Assembly (NCBI RefSeq): GCF_900107765.1
Contig: NZ_FNQY01000002.1
Location: forward strand, 1 to 64,000
Length of the DNA: 64,000 nt
Reading direction: 5' to 3'
Source: Arachidicoccus rhizosphaerae
GTDB lineage: Bacteria > Bacteroidota > Bacteroidia > Chitinophagales > Chitinophagaceae
The notes beneath the pieces were generated by a model. The model had not been told where the DNA came from. It ran no database searches and was given only the letters and a program-made list of their open reading frames with translations. The translations under genes were made by a program, and so were the position numbers. This document shows positions 26,260 to 35,198 of the stretch, in pieces. Positions within the stretch are counted from its first letter, which is position 1, and the number at the start of each line of letters is the position of its first letter.

Positions 26260-29200
26260 ATGTGTAAAAACTGGCGTAGGGGAGGAATAGCGTTTTTGCT
26301 ATTCGTGATATTATTAGGTCTGCAAAACATAACTCAAGCGCAGACTTATAACAATGAGTGGATTGTGAATGGCAATACTTATTATAAGTTTAAGATTGCA
26401 ACAGACGGCCTCTACCGTATCACTGGTAGCAATCTGAGTGCAGCGGGACTGTCAAATCCAATTGGAGCTAATCTACAGCTATGGAGAAATGGTGTGCAAA
26501 TCCCCATTTCTGTCAGTACTACTGGTGCCTTAGGCTCAACAGATTATATTGAGTTCTGGGGACAGCATAATGATGGCAGTGTAGATACCGCATTATTTAA
26601 AAATACCGCCGATCAATTAAATAAAGCCAAAAGTTTTGAAGGTGATAGTGCTACCTATTTTTTGACCATCAATGCAACAAGTCAAAATCTGAGGTATACT
26701 AATGAAGCTAATATCGCAGCAACTGAAGCGGCCGGTATGACCGCTGAACCTTATTTTTATAATACGGTTCAAAAGGAATTGGGCAGCACTTTTAATGCGG
26801 GTGCGGCAACATCTTATAATGGAGAATATGTCTATATGTCTGATTATAAGGGAAAATGTTTTGGCGTTGTGGTGCAAGGAACCAAGAATACCAGTATTAC
26901 TTTTAATAATTTAAACGCTTATACAAGTGATGCAACTGTGACCGGAATAATAAGTGCCGGAATTGCTGGCGCTTCCACAGATGGCAATAATAGAAGTATT
27001 ACCGTCAAGGGTACAGATGGAGCTAATACTGTAACAGCCCTGGGTAATTTTGAAGCAAAAGTGATCAACGTTAGTGGAGCGAAAATTACTTCTAGTTACA
27101 CTGTTACGGTTACGAATGGAAGCAGCAATACGACGGATAAAATCAATGCGAGTTTTGTTTCCTTACACTACCCACATACTTTTGAATTTGGAGATACAAC
27201 TTGTTTTGGTTTTGATCTGGGAGCTAGCTCAACTGCCCGATTATTAAACATCAGCCATTTTAATGCAAATGGTAGTATACCTGTATTATTAGACTTGACT
27301 TCTCATAAAAGATATACGGCAGTGACCAGTGGCTCAAATTATTTATTCGTTTTACCTCCTGTGGTGGATTCCAGTTCTTTTGCCTTAGTAGGACAATCAG
27401 CGAGCAGCTACGCTTCAATAACCGGCACCGCTATTACTAAAAGAGTTTTTCCTGATTACAGTAGTACGGACCAGCAGGGAGATTATCTGATTATATCCAA
27501 TACAACACTTTATGGAAGCGGTGATTATGTTGCCCAGTATGCAACCTACAGAAAATCTGCTGCAGGAGGTGGATATAATCCGCATATTTATAATATTGAC
27601 GACTTAGAAGATATGTTTGCCTTTGGTGTGCATTCTAGCCCATTAAGCATTATAAACTTCCTTAAATATGCGAGAAATAACTTCTCAACAACTCCTAAGT
27701 TTGTCTTTTTGATTGGTAGAGGGTTAAGCTTTAATAATTTACAGGGAGCTAATGCTGCGAATGCCGAATATCAGGCGCAAGCTTTAATTCCAACCTTTGG
27801 TTGGCCGGCATCTGATATAATGTTGGCATCAGATAATAAAGAGCCAATAGCTGCCACTGCCATTGGTCGCTTATCTGCTGTTAAACCAGATGAGGTGGCT
27901 AATTATTTAGAAAAGGTAAAAGTTTATGAATTGGCTCAGAAAACTGATGATAATACAGTAGAGAATAATGCTTGGAAAAAGAAGGTTGTGTATATTTCAG
28001 GTGGGAGTAGTACAACAGAGGATAATTTATTTAATTCTTATTTAGACGGATATCGATCTATTTTAAGTGGGGATTTATATGGAGCCTTTAGTCTTAATCT
28101 GAGTAAAGTCAATAATGATATCGGAGAGTCTGCAGATGCTGCTGCCTTTGGTAGGTATATTGAAAATGGAGTTGGTCTTATTAGTTATTATGGTCATGGC
28201 AGTAGTACAACAATTGGTTACAATCAATTAATCGACCCATCTGCCTTTAATTATAATAATCGATATCCTATTTTGGTTACTAGTGGCTGTGATGTAGGAG
28301 ATTGTTATAGTTTTATGAGTGGTAGAGCGAGTACGATTAATAATATTACTGAAAGATACCTTTTAAGTAAAGAAAAAGGGAGTGTGGGATTTGTAGCTGA
28401 AACATATCTTGGAGTAACTTCTTATCTGAATATTTATAATACGTCCTTTTATAATAGTTTGGCTTCTTCCAATTACGGGAAACCTATTACTACTAGTATG
28501 GCTTTAAGTCAGGCGGATATAGTGGACAAAGCGGGAAAGAATTCTAGAGATTCAATTACTTGCTATGCGCATGCAGAGCAGACCAATTTTTTTGGTGATC
28601 CTGCTATTAGCCTTTATTATTTTAATAAACCCGATTTTGCTGTTGGACTATCTGATCTTGAGATGCCAAATGCAGCTTCCATAACTGAGGGAACCTTTCA
28701 TTTAAAAGCCTATTTACATAATATTGGACAGTCAACTGGTTCTACTGTTCATGTAATTATCCAACAAAAAAGGACTAATGGAGAAGAAGTGACCTTATAT
28801 AATAATAATATCTCATCCATTAAAAATATCGATTCTCTGGAATTAGATGTTCCCATCGACCCAAATAAAGATGGAGGAATGAACCAAATTACTTTAAGTA
28901 TTGATGATGATAATAAATATGATGAAATAAGCGAAACGAACAATGTGGTTTCCAAGAATATTCATATGTATACCAATGGGATTACTCCTGTTTTCCCTTA
29001 TCAGTATTCCATAATTCGTAAATCATCTGGAAGTGTATTTGCGTCAACTTCTAATGCGCTTGCTCCAGAAGATAATTATATAATGGAAATGGATACTACC
29101 AAGAATTTTAATTCGACAAATCTTATTTCACAAACAATTAAATCAGTAGGAGGAGTCATTTCCTTTGATCCGGGAATAATATATCAGGATAGTGTTGTTT

Positions 29201-31311
29201 ACTATTGGCGAGTAAGCCCAGTTCCTGCTATTGGAGAGGACTATAGATGGGCTAATAGTAGTTTCCAATATATTGCTCCAAATGGGGGAGAGGGATCAGA
29301 AGGAATTGGACAATCTCACTTTATGCAGCATTTAAAATCGACATTTGATGGTATAAATATTGATACAACTGATAGGGACTGGTCATTTAAGGATAGGGAT
29401 GTTTCGATGATTATAGGTCAGGCAGTGGTTGGTTCGGGGATATCAACAGGATACAGTAATTTTAAAATTATCATTGGCACTGACCCCATTTCCTCCTATT
29501 ACTGCACGAAACTGAATAGTTCTCTATTATTTAATATTTTTGATCCTAATAGTTTTAAACCATACATAAATCAAAGTGTCCCTTCTACTGTTGAAACAGG
29601 CTCTATAGGCGGCTTTATGGGGGCGACTTCAGCTTGTCTAACAGGTAGTTATTCTTATGATACTGACCCCACAGGACATCCCAATACCAACAAAGGGAAT
29701 TTTCAATTTAGTTATCAAACGGAAGAGGATAGAAATAAAATTGTTGATTTCATAGATTGGATCCCTAATGGTACCTATGTAGTGATGAGGCTTTTTGTAA
29801 AAGAGCCGTTTAATAATGTGTCCTTAATTGATACATGGAAAAATGATGCAAGTGGAGATGCCAATCTTTATTCTAAATTAATGGCACAGGGGCTTACATT
29901 ATTAGATGATTTTACACAACCGCAAGCGGGTATTTTTATATTCCGAAAAAACAATAATTCATTGACTCCAATCCAAAAGCTTACAGGTGATGTTAATGGA
30001 CAATTATTATTAACTGAAACTTTTCAAGGAAAGGACTCAATTGGTTATGTGACATCTCCTAAATTTGGACCTGCCAAACAATGGGCATCTATTCAATGGA
30101 ATGGAAAAAGTAATGAGGAAATTAGTACCGATCATGCAAGTGTGGATGTTATCGGCGTTACTTCAAATGGGGCAACTAGTGTTTTGCGAACACTAAATAG
30201 TAACGAGCAAGATGTTGATATTTCTTCTATTGATGCAACTAATTATCCTTATTTGCAGCTGAGATTACGGAACGCAGATAGTATTAATTATACACCTTAT
30301 GAGTTAAGATATTGGCATGTTATGTATACGCCGGTGCCGGAAGGGGCTTTGGCCGGTAATCTGGGACTCGAATTAAAAGATACTTTGGATTTAGGAGATG
30401 ATTACAATTTTGCAATCGCATTCCAGAATGTTAGTAATCAAACTTATAGTGATTCAATTAAAGCTAGCATCACTATTAAAGACTCTAACAATCGGGTTTA
30501 TACGATTCCAGTGAGCCGCTTAAAGCCTTTGGAACCTGGAGATACGGCTATGCTGCGTTTTGTCATTCCTGGGTACTATAGCAAGTACAATGCGGCTAAT
30601 CCAACACTCAGTCCTCTGGATGTGCAGACATCTGCATTAGCAGGGAATAATACGTTGAGTATTTCTTTGAACCCGGATAATACTCCGATAGAACAAACGT
30701 TGGAAAATAATAGCCTGGTTCAGTCCTTTTATGTAAAATCAGCATCACTGCCTATTGACTTTGGCAAAGTGACTGCAACACTCGTATCTGATTATTCAGT
30801 TTCGCTTTCCTGGCATATTTTGACTTCAATAAACAGTGATTATTATATTGTACAAAGAAGTTCAGATGGTAAAACGTATCAGGAAGTTTCCAGAATAAAC
30901 AGCCTGGGTGACGGGACTAACGATATTTCCTATAGTGCTTTAGATAATATCCAGTCTTTGTCAGGCCAGCCGGCAACCGTTTATTACCGCATTGTTGCAG
31001 TAGATAAAGAAGGATATAATTATTATAGTCAAATCGTAAACGTCCATCCAACTTGGCCTACCTGGACGGTAACGGTTGCGCCAAATCCGATCACGCAGGA
31101 CCAATTACAGTTAATTCTTTCCTCAAAAGAAAGCACTTCTGTAATAATCAAACTTACGGACATGAGTGGCCGGGTTTTATTGAATCGATCGGTTACTGCT
31201 TCAGGCAATGGCAGAATATCCATCAATACGCCTCATCTGACGACCGGAGTTTATATTGTACAAGTGATTCAGGGTACACATACAGTATCCACCAAAGTCA
31301 TCAGAAAATAA
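26260..31311 (+). CDS. C25-family cysteine peptidase, PorU-like paralog with T9SS sorting domain
   Basis: A 1683-residue protein resembling the product of 9448-14658 along most of its length, with shared runs such as YKFKIATDGLYRI and DDLEDMFAFGVHSSPLSI. It has a signal peptide (ending ITQAQ), the catalytic His646 in YYGHGS and Cys677 in TSGCDVGDC, and the CARDB-like modules. The C-terminus differs: after about residue 1500 it has a fibronectin-type domain (SWHILTSINSDYYIVQRSSDG) and then a type A T9SS sorting domain (VAPNPI...IIKLTDMSGRVLLNRSV...TGVYIVQVI...KVIRK). It therefore looks like a T9SS substrate, either a cell-surface protease or a second sortase; which of these cannot be settled from sequence. 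Confidence 0.85.
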   Translation: MCKNWRRGGIAFLLFVILLGLQNITQAQTYNNEWIVNGNTYYKFKIATDGLYRITGSNLSAAGLSNPIGANLQLWRNGVQIPISVSTTGALGSTDYIEFWGQHNDGSVDTALFKNTADQLNKAKSFEGDSATYFLTINATSQNLRYTNEANIAATEAAGMTAEPYFYNTVQKELGSTFNAGAATSYNGEYVYMSDYKGKCFGVVVQGTKNTSITFNNLNAYTSDATVTGIISAGIAGASTDGNNRSITVKGTDGANTVTALGNFEAKVINVSGAKITSSYTVTVTNGSSNTTDKINASFVSLHYPHTFEFGDTTCFGFDLGASSTARLLNISHFNANGSIPVLLDLTSHKRYTAVTSGSNYLFVLPPVVDSSSFALVGQSASSYASITGTAITKRVFPDYSSTDQQGDYLIISNTTLYGSGDYVAQYATYRKSAAGGGYNPHIYNIDDLEDMFAFGVHSSPLSIINFLKYARNNFSTTPKFVFLIGRGLSFNNLQGANAANAEYQAQALIPTFGWPASDIMLASDNKEPIAATAIGRLSAVKPDEVANYLEKVKVYELAQKTDDNTVENNAWKKKVVYISGGSSTTEDNLFNSYLDGYRSILSGDLYGAFSLNLSKVNNDIGESADAAAFGRYIENGVGLISYYGHGSSTTIGYNQLIDPSAFNYNNRYPILVTSGCDVGDCYSFMSGRASTINNITERYLLSKEKGSVGFVAETYLGVTSYLNIYNTSFYNSLASSNYGKPITTSMALSQADIVDKAGKNSRDSITCYAHAEQTNFFGDPAISLYYFNKPDFAVGLSDLEMPNAASITEGTFHLKAYLHNIGQSTGSTVHVIIQQKRTNGEEVTLYNNNISSIKNIDSLELDVPIDPNKDGGMNQITLSIDDDNKYDEISETNNVVSKNIHMYTNGITPVFPYQYSIIRKSSGSVFASTSNALAPEDNYIMEMDTTKNFNSTNLISQTIKSVGGVISFDPGIIYQDSVVYYWRVSPVPAIGEDYRWANSSFQYIAPNGGEGSEGIGQSHFMQHLKSTFDGINIDTTDRDWSFKDRDVSMIIGQAVVGSGISTGYSNFKIIIGTDPISSYYCTKLNSSLLFNIFDPNSFKPYINQSVPSTVETGSIGGFMGATSACLTGSYSYDTDPTGHPNTNKGNFQFSYQTEEDRNKIVDFIDWIPNGTYVVMRLFVKEPFNNVSLIDTWKNDASGDANLYSKLMAQGLTLLDDFTQPQAGIFIFRKNNNSLTPIQKLTGDVNGQLLLTETFQGKDSIGYVTSPKFGPAKQWASIQWNGKSNEEISTDHASVDVIGVTSNGATSVLRTLNSNEQDVDISSIDATNYPYLQLRLRNADSINYTPYELRYWHVMYTPVPEGALAGNLGLELKDTLDLGDDYNFAIAFQNVSNQTYSDSIKASITIKDSNNRVYTIPVSRLKPLEPGDTAMLRFVIPGYYSKYNAANPTLSPLDVQTSALAGNNTLSISLNPDNTPIEQTLENNSLVQSFYVKSASLPIDFGKVTATLVSDYSVSLSWHILTSINSDYYIVQRSSDGKTYQEVSRINSLGDGTNDISYSALDNIQSLSGQPATVYYRIVAVDKEGYNYYSQIVNVHPTWPTWTVTVAPNPITQDQLQLILSSKESTSVIIKLTDMSGRVLLNRSVTASGNGRISINTPHLTTGVYIVQVIQGTHTVSTKVIRK

Positions 31312-31332
31312 AATCTACAATAGTTTCTTAAA

Positions 31333-31370
31333 AAACAAAGGCCTTCAGCTAACACTGGAGGCCTTTGTTT
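31333..31370. terminator. Bidirectional terminator between the C25 gene and the DUF3037 gene
   Basis: AAACAAAGGCCT at 31333-31344 pairs perfectly with AGGCCTTTGTTT at 31359-31370. An A-run precedes and a T-run is part of the stem, suiting both convergent genes. Confidence 0.85.
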
Positions 31371-31440
31371 AAAATACTTGTTTTTACTAAACGCATTCGG
31401 ATAGGGATACCAAACACGAGGGATTTTAGTGGCGCAACTT

Positions 31441-31830
31441 TTATAAGACCATTTTCTCAAATAAGTTTTCAAAGGCCTTTGCAGGATCTATAGATCTGCC
31501 CGGGTGTATTCTTGAGCTTTGTATAATGGTGCTTCTGATGGCCGTTAACCACCTGAACCTGGATCCGGGATCTAAACGGGAGATGGGGTGGTTGATTTTT
31601 TCTCCTTTTGCTATGGCTACAAAAGAATCCAGATGCGCTTTTAATTCATCAAAATCGAGTTCTTTAGTCGTCAGGCATTGAATCCTCTTTTCATTTAAAT
31701 GATACTTGCAGTCCAGATAGGAGCGTTCTTTACAATATACGATTACACCTATATTGATAAACTCCTCCCGGTCTACCCTAGGCACGAGCCGGATTATGGC
31801 ATATTCATATAAGTGCAGCTCTTGCATCAA
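31441..31830 (-). CDS. DUF3037 protein, partner of the HipA-like kinase
   Basis: A 129-residue protein recognised as DUF3037 from LYEYAIIRLVPRVDREEFINIGVIVYC at the N-terminus, a conserved pattern of charged and hydrophobic residues, and the end region GSRFRWLTAIRSTIIQSSRIHPG. The function of the family is unknown; its genes are commonly found next to HipA-like kinase genes. Here it overlaps the 3' end of such a gene by 26 bases, so they are expressed together. ATG 31830 or the next ATG 31827 could be the start. I infer that it modulates or is a substrate of the kinase; this is untested. Confidence 0.82.
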   Translation of the reverse strand: MMQELHLYEYAIIRLVPRVDREEFINIGVIVYCKERSYLDCKYHLNEKRIQCLTTKELDFDELKAHLDSFVAIAKGEKINHPISRLDPGSRFRWLTAIRSTIIQSSRIHPGRSIDPAKAFENLFEKMVL

Positions 31831-32590
31831 TGGCTGTATTTAAAAAGATTTCAGAATGTTGTATGCGGTACCAGATAAAATCAAAATAGGTCTTCTTAAC
31901 CATTTCCGGGGTATAATCAGGATCATAATCCTGCAGCCAGCTATCAGGTATCAGGTTAATGATTTCCTTAAGCTTTTCTTCGCTGATTAAAGCCTTACAA
32001 GTAGCATCTGTCTTTTCCAGTTCCGTTGCCTGGGCTAAAAGTATATGGTCTTTTATCATGGGAAAGGTGCTTTTGCTGGCCGTCTCATGCCCCGTCCAGT
32101 TGTGGTGGAAATAAAGCGCAGCTCCATGGTCAATTAGCCAGAGTTCTCTATGCCAGATGAGCATATTGGCATTTCTGGCAGTTCTGTCCATATTGGTAAT
32201 TAAAGCGTCCAACCAGACAATCTTAGAGGCCATGATCGGGTCCACTTTATTAACCGAAGGGTCATACGTGATCGCACCTGCCAGATAATGCAAAGCCAGG
32301 TTTTCTCCTATACTTGCTTTGAGCAAATCCTGGATTTCCTCATCAGGTTCTGTTCTGCCAAAACTGCTGTCTAGTTGTGCGAAAACGATCTCCGGCACTT
32401 TCAGCCCCAGGACCCGTGCCAGCTCTCCGCCGATAAGCTCTGCAACCAGGGCCTTGATACCCTGACCAGCACCACGGAACTTAACGACATAAGTAAAGTC
32501 GTCATCGGCCTCTGCAATAGCAGGCAGAGAACCTCCTTCCTTCAAAGGGGTTACATAGCGTGTAACTTGTACCGTTCTGATTTCAATCAT
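31805..32590 (-). CDS. HipA-like serine/threonine kinase
   Basis: HipA is a kinase toxin that phosphorylates glutamyl-tRNA synthetase; many relatives have other roles. This 261-residue protein keeps the kinase core: Lys37 in YVVKFRG, the catalytic loop ITNMDRTARNANM with Asp135 and Asn140/Asn142, and the metal-binding DHG at 154-156 (LWLIDHGAALYF). It is far shorter than HipA (about 440 residues) and lacks the HipA N-terminal subdomain. No HipB-like DNA-binding antitoxin is seen; the neighbour is a DUF3037 protein whose gene overlaps by 26 bases. Function is unknown; a two-gene toxin-antitoxin-like or signalling module is possible. Confidence 0.8.
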   Translation of the reverse strand: MIEIRTVQVTRYVTPLKEGGSLPAIAEADDDFTYVVKFRGAGQGIKALVAELIGGELARVLGLKVPEIVFAQLDSSFGRTEPDEEIQDLLKASIGENLALHYLAGAITYDPSVNKVDPIMASKIVWLDALITNMDRTARNANMLIWHRELWLIDHGAALYFHHNWTGHETASKSTFPMIKDHILLAQATELEKTDATCKALISEEKLKEIINLIPDSWLQDYDPDYTPEMVKKTYFDFIWYRIQHSEIFLNTAIDARAALI

Positions 32591-32696
32591 ACTATATTTA
32601 TCAGTGTGTCTTACTGCTTAGTTAGCATATGAGCCGTGTGTTTTTGTACGCACAGCTCATAAGATAAATAGTCGTTCAGTCACTATATTGTTAGCA

Positions 32697-34445
32697 TTAG
32701 AGGCTCAACTCTGAAATAATTCCTTCAATTTTTGCATTGAGGGATTCCAGTTTGCTGTCAAAAGCCTCTTTTGATTCCAGCGGCGTCTGCACACTAAAAT
32801 AAAATTTAATTTTAGGTTCAGTACCGGAAGGACGCGCAGAGATTTTCGTGCCGTCTGCCAGGATAAACTGCAATACATTGCTTTTGGGAAGATCGATGTC
32901 CCAGCTTTCTCCACTTGAAAGGTTTTTACCTTTTTTAAGCTGATAGTCCAGTAACTGAACGACCTGGGAGCCGTTCAGGGACTTAGGCGGATGCTCTCTG
33001 AAACCCTGCATCATTTCAGCAATTTCTTCCTGTCCGCGCATTCCTTTACGGGTAATGCTTTTGAGTTTCTCATAAAATAAGCCGTATTCTATATACAGTT
33101 CAATGAGTTTGTCATATAAAGTCTTTCCCTGGTTTTTTTCGTAGGCTGCCATTTCACATAATAGCGCCACAGCAGAAACGGCGTCTTTATCACGCACCTG
33201 ATCGCCGATCATCAGTCCGAAGGACTCTTCGCCGCCAATAATATAATGTTCCTTGCCGGCTCTATCGCGGATCATTTCGGCAATCCACTTAAAACCGGTG
33301 AGTACATTATAGCAATGAACCTGATTGTTTGCGGCAATTTTATCAATCATGTCGGTGGTAACAATGGTTTTTACGACCATATCATCCGGACGGGCGATCT
33401 TTTTCGCTTTTCTGGATTCCATAATATAAGTGAAGGCTAATACAGCCGTCTGATTGCCATTCATCAAAACCCATTCACCCTTATGGTTTTTAATGCCGAT
33501 ACCCACTCTGTCGGCGTCCGGATCGGTACCCAGCAGGATATCCGCATCTAATTCTTTAGCCAGTTTTAAGCCCAGGCTCATCGCTTCAGACTCTTCAGGA
33601 TTAGGGTAGACGACTGTCGGGAAATTCCCATTGGGAACTTTTTGTTCTTCCACAATATGTACATTCTCAAAGCCAAAAGTCTTCAGTACATCCGGTACCA
33701 GTTTGATGCCGGAACCATGAATCGGGGTGTAAACAATTTTCAGATCTTTTTGCTGCTCGATGGCATCCGGATAAACGCTCAGACCTTTCACCATCTGGAT
33801 ATAAGCCTGGTCAACCTGCTGGCCGATAATTTCAATGAGGGATTCACCACCGGTAAATTTAACGTCTTCAATATTTTTAATCTTGGCTACCTCATCCATG
33901 ACATTGATGTCATGTGGAGGAACCAGCTGGGCGCCATCATCCCAATAAGCTTTATAGCCATTATATTCTTTTGGATTATGGGAGGCGGTACAAACGACAC
34001 CCCCCTGACATCCTAAATGGCGGATAGCAAAAGAGAGCTCCGGCGTAGGACGCAGATCATCAAATAAATAGACTTTAATGCCATTGGCTGCAAATACGCC
34101 TGCGGCTGTTTCTGCAAAAAAACGACTGTTATTGCGAGGGTCATGTGCCAGGGCTACCTTAATTTCTTTGCCTGGAAAGGATTTGTTCAGATAGTTGGCA
34201 AATCCCTGAGTGGCCATACCGACCGTATATTTATTCATCCGGTTGGTGCCAACTCCCATAATGCCTCTGAGGCCACCGGTTCCAAATTCCAGATCTTTAT
34301 AAAAGGCTTCCGTTAAATCATCCGGATTTTCTGTCTGTAATCTTCTGATCTCCGCCTTGGTCTGATCATCATAATTGCCATTCAGCCAGCTGTCAATTTT
34401 TGCCTGAACATGCTGCTGGATTTGTGCATCTGTATTTTCTGCCAT
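32697..34445 (-). CDS. Phosphoglucomutase/phosphomannomutase
   Basis: An alpha-D-phosphohexomutase of 582 residues that interconverts hexose-1- and -6-phosphates. It has the long N-terminal form, with EFGTGGLRGIMGVGTNRMN, the phosphoserine loop CTASHNPKEYNGYKAY, the metal-binding DPDADRVGI, GGEESFGLM at the sugar-binding loop, and the C-terminal phosphate-binding RPSGTEPKIKFY. This is the pattern of bacterial PgcA-type enzymes of about 570-580 residues. It could feed mannose-1-phosphate to ManC or glucose-1-phosphate to glycan synthesis; specificity cannot be read from sequence. The PRTase gene lies 83 bases upstream. Confidence 0.92.
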   Translation of the reverse strand: MAENTDAQIQQHVQAKIDSWLNGNYDDQTKAEIRRLQTENPDDLTEAFYKDLEFGTGGLRGIMGVGTNRMNKYTVGMATQGFANYLNKSFPGKEIKVALAHDPRNNSRFFAETAAGVFAANGIKVYLFDDLRPTPELSFAIRHLGCQGGVVCTASHNPKEYNGYKAYWDDGAQLVPPHDINVMDEVAKIKNIEDVKFTGGESLIEIIGQQVDQAYIQMVKGLSVYPDAIEQQKDLKIVYTPIHGSGIKLVPDVLKTFGFENVHIVEEQKVPNGNFPTVVYPNPEESEAMSLGLKLAKELDADILLGTDPDADRVGIGIKNHKGEWVLMNGNQTAVLAFTYIMESRKAKKIARPDDMVVKTIVTTDMIDKIAANNQVHCYNVLTGFKWIAEMIRDRAGKEHYIIGGEESFGLMIGDQVRDKDAVSAVALLCEMAAYEKNQGKTLYDKLIELYIEYGLFYEKLKSITRKGMRGQEEIAEMMQGFREHPPKSLNGSQVVQLLDYQLKKGKNLSSGESWDIDLPKSNVLQFILADGTKISARPSGTEPKIKFYFSVQTPLESKEAFDSKLESLNAKIEGIISELSL

Positions 34446-34528
34446 AATCTTAGGGATTAAATCGTTTAAGAATATTAAGGGTTTTGTTTTTTGTCGATTG
34501 TCTGAACAAAGGTCCGTTGCGTCTTTTG

Positions 34529-35050
34529 CTATATTTTATTTGGTTTTTCCGTGTCAAAAATAACGCCTGTTATCTCTGCATTTTCTATTTCTACCCGGAT
34601 ATGATCCTGTCCGGTGGTTGCCAGTGAGAGACCGATATAATCCGGTTTAATGGGAAAAAGCCGGTGCATGCGTTCAATCATTACCAGCGTCTGGATCCTT
34701 CTGGGGTGATATTCCAGCAAAGGCTTCGTTGCATACAGCAAAGTCTTTCCCGAGTTACTGACATCATCGATAATGATGATATTTTTCTGGTTAAAATCCA
34801 TCGGTTCAGACAGCGTCACCGTTCCGGGATGAATTTTGTCCAGACTAACGGTCAGTATTTTAATGGTAGTGGAAATATACTGCCGGATAAAACCTTCCAG
34901 CTGTCTGGCCATGGCAGTACCGTTTTGCTCCACGCCAATCAACACCAGCTCCGCGGTGTCATCTCCTAAATTTTCTGCAATTTCAAGGGCCATCCGGTGT
35001 AATTTTTCCCGGGCGGAACTTTTGCTTAATATCGAATCTTTTGCCATCAT
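34529..35050 (-). CDS. Type I phosphoribosyltransferase (PyrR-like)
   Basis: A 173-residue protein with the PRPP-binding loop NIIIIDDVSNSGKTLLYA, the hallmark of type I phosphoribosyltransferases. The early segment AELVLIGVEQNGTAMARQLEGFI and the flexible-loop region resemble PyrR and hypoxanthine PRTases. PyrR binds pyr mRNA and has uracil PRTase activity in Gram-positives; in Bacteroidota the role is less clear and no pyr gene or attenuator is seen here. The start is ATG 35050 or the adjacent ATG 35047. The phosphohexomutase gene follows on the same strand. Confidence 0.8.
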   Translation of the reverse strand: MMAKDSILSKSSAREKLHRMALEIAENLGDDTAELVLIGVEQNGTAMARQLEGFIRQYISTTIKILTVSLDKIHPGTVTLSEPMDFNQKNIIIIDDVSNSGKTLLYATKPLLEYHPRRIQTLVMIERMHRLFPIKPDYIGLSLATTGQDHIRVEIENAEITGVIFDTEKPNKI

Positions 35051-35198
35051 AATGCTTATAAATAAATGACCTTGAATCCATTTTCTAAAGGTCGCATTTT
35101 TTTAGAAACTGTTTGAGGCCCTAAAATTAGTATATATCAGTTATAATCTGCTATAACATTCATAATTATAGGCTATCTTAGCGCATCAACTAAAATGT

